A stretch of 17,417 nucleotides of DNA from JAWXCB01 sp034440455 (lineage in GTDB: Bacteria; Bacteroidota; Bacteroidia; Chitinophagales; CAIOSU01). The notes below the pieces were generated by a model, which was given only the letters and a program-made list of their open reading frames with translations, had not been told where the DNA came from and ran no database searches. How positions within the stretch are numbered: position 1 is the stretch's first letter; the number at the start of each line of letters is the position of its first letter. Positions 14,329-17,417 of this stretch are shown here, one piece after another. Location: assembly GCA_034440455.1 (NCBI GenBank), contig JAWXCB010000099.1:1-17417 (forward strand), read 5' to 3'. Both the position numbers and the translations under genes were made by a program.

Positions 14329-15327
14329 ATGGGAATCTTAACATTTCAGAAACCTGATAAAATCGTCATGCAGAAAGCAACAGACTTTTCCGGTCTGTTT
14401 GAATTTCGTCCGCTTGAGCCGGGCTTTGGCGTCACCATCGGCAATGCGCTCCGCAGAGTGTTGTTGTCTTCGTTGGAAGGATATGCCATCACTGCCGTGA
14501 AAATCGAAGGCGTGGAGCATGAGTTTTCCACCATCAAGGGCGTAACGGAAGACATGACGGAAATCATCCTCAACCTGAAGCAGGTGCGGTTGAAAAAAGA
14601 AGAAGGCGATAGCGTTGATGAAGAAAAGATTTTCATTTCGCTGAAAGATAAAGAAGAGTTCAAGGCAGGTGATATTGAAAAGCACACGAATTCTTTCACG
14701 GTGATGAATCCTGATTTGGTGATTTGCCGCATGGAAAGTTTCGTGAAGCTCGAAGTGGAATTGACGATTTCAAAGGGCAGAGGCTATGTCCCGGCTGAAG
14801 ATAATAAGCCGAAGGATGACCAGTTGAGCGTTGTTGCGATTGACTCTATTTTCACTCCGATTAAGAACGTGCGCTATCACGTTGAAAACACGCGCGTGGA
14901 GCAGAAAACGGATTATGAAAAGCTGATTATCGAAATCGAAACAGACGGCACTATTCACCCGGAAGAAGCGGTGAAAGAAGCGTCAAAGATTTTGATTCAG
15001 CACCTGATGTTGATTTCTGATGAGCATATCACATTTGATACGCACGACACAGCGAAAGAAGATGTGGTGGATGAGCATGTGTTGCACATGAGAAAAGTGT
15101 TGAACACTCCGCTCGAAGACCTCGACCTGTCAGTGCGCGCTTACAACTGCCTGAAAGCAGCGAAGATTAACTCTATTTCTGATTTGGTGACTTACGATAC
15201 AAACGAACTGTTGAAGTTCCGCAACTTCGGTAAAAAGTCATTGGTTGAAATCGAGCAGTTGATTAACGAAAAAGGCTTGCACTTCGGAATGGATATTTCA
15301 AAATTTCAGACAACCGAAGAAAAATAG
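14329..15327 (+). CDS. rpoA: RNA polymerase alpha subunit
   Basis: Alpha forms the dimer on which RNA polymerase assembles and contacts activators and upstream DNA. The 332-residue product has the N-terminal dimerisation domain (about 1-235, with NALRRVLLSSLEGYA at 39-53) and a C-terminal domain (about 258-322). In that domain, Arg270 of SVRAYNCLKAA corresponds to the DNA-contacting Arg265 of E. coli, and FGKKSLVEIEQLI is typical. The linker, near 235-255, is acidic. Its position between rpsD and rplQ is canonical. Confidence 0.98.
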   Translation: MGILTFQKPDKIVMQKATDFSGLFEFRPLEPGFGVTIGNALRRVLLSSLEGYAITAVKIEGVEHEFSTIKGVTEDMTEIILNLKQVRLKKEEGDSVDEEKIFISLKDKEEFKAGDIEKHTNSFTVMNPDLVICRMESFVKLEVELTISKGRGYVPAEDNKPKDDQLSVVAIDSIFTPIKNVRYHVENTRVEQKTDYEKLIIEIETDGTIHPEEAVKEASKILIQHLMLISDEHITFDTHDTAKEDVVDEHVLHMRKVLNTPLEDLDLSVRAYNCLKAAKINSISDLVTYDTNELLKFRNFGKKSLVEIEQLINEKGLHFGMDISKFQTTEEK

Positions 15328-15338
15328 AACAGTTTCGG

Positions 15339-15384
15339 GTTTTAAGATTAAGTCTATAATAAACATTGACTTAAAACTTAAAAC
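15339..15384 (+). promoter_or_regulatory. AT-rich hairpin between rpoA and rplQ
   Basis: GTTTTAAGATTAAGTC (15339-15354) is complementary to GACTTAAAACTTAAAAC (15368-15384), apart from one extra base and one mismatch, giving a stem of about 15-16 pairs around a 13-nt loop. The 3' arm consists of the first two heptamers of the array before rplQ. No T-run follows, so it is not a standard terminator. It could affect RNA processing or the relative yield of rplQ. The pairing is seen in the sequence; the role is unknown. Confidence 0.55.
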
Positions 15385-15403
15385 TTAGAACTTAAAACTT
15401 AGA
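15369..15403 (+). repeat. Five tandem heptamers before rplQ
   Basis: Five 7-nt units of the form ACTTARA stand head to tail (ACTTAAA three times and ACTTAGA twice), ending 3 nt before the rplQ ATG at 15407. The unit sequence differs from the AACNAAN type before rplN and rpsK, but unit length, copy number and position are the same. Seen directly. Confidence 0.85.
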
Positions 15404-15406
15404 AAG

Positions 15407-15883
15407 ATGAGACACGGAAATAAAGTAAATAAATTAGGAAGGGACACGCAGCACCGCAAAGCGCTGCTCTCGAATCTCGCATCTTCGCTGATTCTCCACA
15501 AAAGAATCAACACTACGGTAACAAAGGCGAAGGAATTGAGAAAGTATGTAGAGCCTTTGCTTACAAAAGGCAAAACCAACTCCACACATTCGCGCAGAGT
15601 GGTGTTCAGCTATCTGCAAAGCAAAGAAGCAGTGAAAGAATTGTTTGGCGATTTGGCAAGCAAAATTTCACAACGTCCCGGTGGCTACACACGCATTATC
15701 AAGCTCGGCTTCCGTCAGGGTGACAATGCTGAAATGGCGATGATTGAATTGGTTGACTATAACACTGTTTACACCAACGAGAAAAAGGCCGGAGCAGCAG
15801 GCGCAAAGAAGAGAACACGCAGAGGAAAAGGCAAAGCCGCAGAAGCTGTAACCGAAACGAAAGCGGAAGAAACAAAAGAATAA
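15407..15883 (+). CDS. rplQ: 50S ribosomal protein bL17 with a charged tail
   Basis: bL17 binds 23S rRNA near the exit-tunnel opening. Residues 1-123 are the normal domain: MRHGNKVNKLGRDTQHRKAL at the start, RRVVFSYL in the middle, and GGYTRIIKLGFRQGDNAEMAMIEL near the end. Residues about 124-158 form an extra tail rich in Lys, Ala, Gly and Arg that turns acidic at the end. It resembles the tail of uL22 from the same operon. bL17 is the last gene of the operon and is followed by a terminator 20 nt later. Confidence 0.97.
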   Translation: MRHGNKVNKLGRDTQHRKALLSNLASSLILHKRINTTVTKAKELRKYVEPLLTKGKTNSTHSRRVVFSYLQSKEAVKELFGDLASKISQRPGGYTRIIKLGFRQGDNAEMAMIELVDYNTVYTNEKKAGAAGAKKRTRRGKGKAAEAVTETKAEETKE

Positions 15884-15902
15884 GTTGTTGCTTTCACTTC
15901 AC

Positions 15903-15940
15903 AAAAAAAAGGACAGGTTTATCGCCTGTCCTTTTTTTTT
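15903..15940 (+). terminator. Intrinsic terminator of the ribosomal operon
   Basis: GGACAGG (15911-15917) pairs with CCTGTCC (15925-15931) around a 7-nt loop. It is flanked by eight A upstream and nine T downstream, which extend the stem. The T-run gives a standard rho-independent terminator for rplQ and the operon; the A-run on the other side could make it work in both directions. It begins 20 nt after the rplQ stop. Confidence 0.93.
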
Positions 15941-15947
15941 AGGAATT

Positions 15948-16187
15948 ATGAGGGATAAAATCAGAGTAGTGGTAGATGATAAGAAGTTACTGAGCTTACT
16001 CCCAAGAACTATTCAGGCGCAACCTGATATGGAAGTTAATGGGGAGCTACATCAGCGGATTTGCTTTCTTAGTATAGACGAGGATCAATTTATTAACCCG
16101 AACTCAGGTTATTCCCATAGATATGCGGTGTCGTGCTTTTTCGTATTAGCAATCAGAAAATCTTCTTTTCACGATTTCAAACAATAG
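15948..16187 (+). pseudogene. Possible remnant of a response-regulator receiver domain
   Basis: The ORF reads 79 codons from the ATG at 15948, just past the terminator T-run. The frame is open back to 15885, but that would include the terminator, so the later start is preferred. Residues 3-33 (DKIRVVVDDKKLLSLLPRT, then QPDMEVNGE) resemble the first strand, acidic pair and first helix of LuxR/NarL-type receiver domains, with two apparent single-residue deletions. The rest matches nothing I know, and the phosphorylated Asp and the HTH domain are not visible. It may be a decayed gene or chance. Nothing suggests its own promoter. Confidence 0.3.
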
Positions 16188-16262
16188 CAGTTTGGTTAAG
16201 GATTGCATATCAGGAACAGCAATTCTTTCCATCTGAAAAATCCCCGCTAAATTCGCTGCTCC

Positions 16263-17291
16263 ATGAATCCCAGTTTAGACCCGCAAACCGAACACCTTAC
16301 GCCTGCCGACCGCGAGGTGGAGGCGGTGTTGCGCCCGCAGAAGCTGGATGATTTCAGGGGGCAAAGCAAGCTCACCGACAATCTGCTGGTGTTTATCGAG
16401 GCGGCAAGAAGGCGCAATGAGGCGCTTGACCATGTGCTGCTGCACGGTCCTCCCGGCTTGGGAAAAACAACACTCTCTTATATTGTAGCGAATGAACTGG
16501 GCGTGAATATCCGCGTCACTTCGGGTCCTGTGCTGGAGAAGCCGGGCGACCTTGCGGGCTTGCTGACGAATCTTGAGCCGCGCGATGTATTGTTCATTGA
16601 TGAAATTCACCGCCTCAGCCCCGTGGTGGAGGAGTATCTCTACAGCGCGATGGAAGATTTTAAGATTGACATCATGCTCGATAGCGGTCCGAATGCGCGC
16701 TCGCTGGAGTTGAAAATAAATCCGTTTACGCTCGTGGGCGCAACGACTCGCTCGGGGTTGCTCACGTCACCATTGCGCTCGCGCTTCGGCATCAACTCGC
16801 GCATGGAATATTACAATGCGGAAATGCTCACGTCAATCGTGAAGCGTTCATCAGCGATTCTTGAAACGGAAATCACGCAAGAGGGCGCGTTTGAAATAGC
16901 GCGCAGAAGCCGAGGCACTCCGCGCATCGCAAATTTGTTATTAAGAAGATTGCGCGACTTCGCGCAGGTGAAAGGCAGTGGTATCGTAGATGAGAAAATA
17001 GCTAAATATGGTTTGGCAGCATTGGATGTAGATGAGAAAGGTCTGGATGATATGGACAACCGCATCCTGCAAACCATTGTGGAGAAATTCGGTGGCGGTC
17101 CTGTGGGCATCAGCACCATCGCAACCGCTGTGGGCGAAGAAAGCGAAACGATAGAAGAAGTGTATGAGCCGTTCCTGATTATGGAGGGCTACCTGAAGCG
17201 CACCCCGCGCGGCAGGGAAGCGACTGACCTCACGTATAAGCATCTGGGGAAGAAGCCACCGCTCAAAGCAGCAGGGAATTTGTTTGACTGA
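16263..17291 (+). CDS. ruvB: Holliday junction branch-migration helicase RuvB
   Basis: RuvB is the hexameric AAA+ motor that, with RuvA, drives branch migration of Holliday junctions before RuvC cuts them. The 342-residue product is complete. It has Walker A GPPGLGKT (62-69... shifted by one in some counts), Walker B FIDEIH (111-116), sensor 1 around GATTRSG (159-165), the arginine finger in LRSRFG (Arg174), sensor 2 in RGTPRIA (about 217-223) and a C-terminal winged helix (about 260-335) with GGGPVGISTIA. It lies 380 nt beyond the ribosomal operon and its terminator, so it is probably transcribed separately; no clear promoter was found. By eye it is more GC-rich than the operon. Confidence 0.98.
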   Translation: MNPSLDPQTEHLTPADREVEAVLRPQKLDDFRGQSKLTDNLLVFIEAARRRNEALDHVLLHGPPGLGKTTLSYIVANELGVNIRVTSGPVLEKPGDLAGLLTNLEPRDVLFIDEIHRLSPVVEEYLYSAMEDFKIDIMLDSGPNARSLELKINPFTLVGATTRSGLLTSPLRSRFGINSRMEYYNAEMLTSIVKRSSAILETEITQEGAFEIARRSRGTPRIANLLLRRLRDFAQVKGSGIVDEKIAKYGLAALDVDEKGLDDMDNRILQTIVEKFGGGPVGISTIATAVGEESETIEEVYEPFLIMEGYLKRTPRGREATDLTYKHLGKKPPLKAAGNLFD

Positions 17292-17295
17292 GTTT

Positions 17296-17323
17296 CGTCA
17301 TGCTGAGCAAAGCGAAGTATCTC
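17296..17323. repeat. Palindromic intergenic repeat, left arm
   Basis: CGTCATGCTGAGC followed by AAAGCGAAGTATCTC is one arm of an inverted repeat whose partner is at 17356-17393. It starts 5 nt after the ruvB stop. The same 13-nt beginning recurs at 17405. Repeats built on CGTCATnCTGAGC and GCGAAGnATCTC are common between genes in several bacterial phyla, from memory. The stem could also serve to end ruvB transcription, though it has no T-run. Confidence 0.75.
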
Positions 17324-17355
17324 ACACTAACTTTATCACATTGCTTTCAAGCGAG

Positions 17356-17393
17356 GAGATTCTTCGCTTCGTATGACTCCGCTCAGAATGACG
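17356..17393. repeat. Palindromic intergenic repeat, right arm
   Basis: Read on the minus strand, this arm begins CGTCATTCTGAGC and ends AAGCGAAGAATCTC, matching the left arm except for an additional segment of about 10 nt (GGAGTCATACG region) in the middle and two point differences. With the 32-nt spacer, the pair can fold into a long stem with an internal bulge. Confidence 0.75.
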
Positions 17394-17404
17394 CGACTGT
17401 TGTT

Positions 17405-17417
17405 CGTCATGCTGAGC
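17405..17417. repeat. Third copy of the repeat, cut by the window edge
   Basis: The last 13 bases (CGTCATGCTGAGC) are identical to the first 13 of the arm at 17296 and in the same orientation. The copy continues beyond the window, which suggests a chain of such elements after ruvB. Confidence 0.65.

Noticed and set aside
15355..15360. TATAAT as a promoter -10 box before rplQ
   Set aside because: Bacteroidota vegetative promoters use TAnnTTTG, no matching upstream element exists, and the hexamer lies in the loop of the rpoA-rplQ hairpin in an A/T-rich stretch.
942..15883. Many minus-strand ORFs of 60-150 codons across the operon
   Set aside because: Each lies fully opposite a strongly conserved ribosomal gene, is rich in Cys, Phe and Ser as mirror readings of Lys/Arg-rich genes are, and matches no family.
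16133..16351. 72-codon ORF overlapping the start of ruvB
   Set aside because: It runs into ruvB in another frame, has no recognisable domain and ends in a Gly/Ala-rich reading typical of an out-of-frame GC-rich gene.
1..17417. CRISPR arrays, tRNA or rRNA genes, toxin-antitoxin pairs, phage genes
   Set aside because: Looked for by eye on both strands; no repeat-spacer structure, tRNA-like fold or relevant protein was seen.

Overview
The window is a bacterial chromosome segment dominated by one long ribosomal-protein superoperon (S10, spc and alpha regions fused), all on the + strand. Gene order, a promoter of the Bacteroidota type (TTTG, 20 nt, TAATTTTG), a general lack of Shine-Dalgarno sequences, A-rich gaps before start codons and a zinc-free form of bL36 all point to Bacteroidota. 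I cannot place it below phylum with confidence.

Layout. Positions 1-840 hold no convincing gene: a possible IS21-type element end (50-93), a small doubtful minus-strand ORF, intergenic palindromes (471-524) and a cluster of three GC-rich hairpins (608-699). A strong promoter candidate at 841-872 precedes rpsJ. From 942 to 15883 run thirty genes: rpsJ-rplC-rplD-rplW-rplB-rpsS-rplV-rpsC-rplP-rpmC-rpsQ-rplN-rplX-rplE-rpsN-rpsH-rplF-rplR-rpsE-rpmD-rplO-secY-map-infA-rpmJ-rpsM-rpsK-rpsD-rpoA-rplQ. Most gaps are 0-32 nt and three gene pairs overlap by one base. An intrinsic terminator (15903-15940) closes the operon. After it come a short ORF that may be a response-regulator remnant (15948-16187), the complete Holliday-junction helicase gene ruvB (16263-17291), and palindromic intergenic repeats cut off by the window edge (17296-17417).

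The genes work together in making the translation machinery: 30S and 50S proteins, initiation factor IF-1, the SecY translocon channel, methionine aminopeptidase for nascent chains, and the RNA polymerase alpha subunit. ruvB belongs to recombination and repair and looks like a separate transcription unit.

No new multi-gene system is visible; the coding content is ordinary. The most unusual signal is non-coding. The four longest gaps inside the operon (42, 57, 59 and 79 nt) each carry A-rich repeats of 7-nt period that end 2-7 nt before the next start codon (rplN, rpsK, rpoA, rplQ); the rpoA case is degenerate. At rplQ the repeat also forms the 3' arm of a 16-bp hairpin. uL22 and bL17 carry histone-like Lys/Ala tails.
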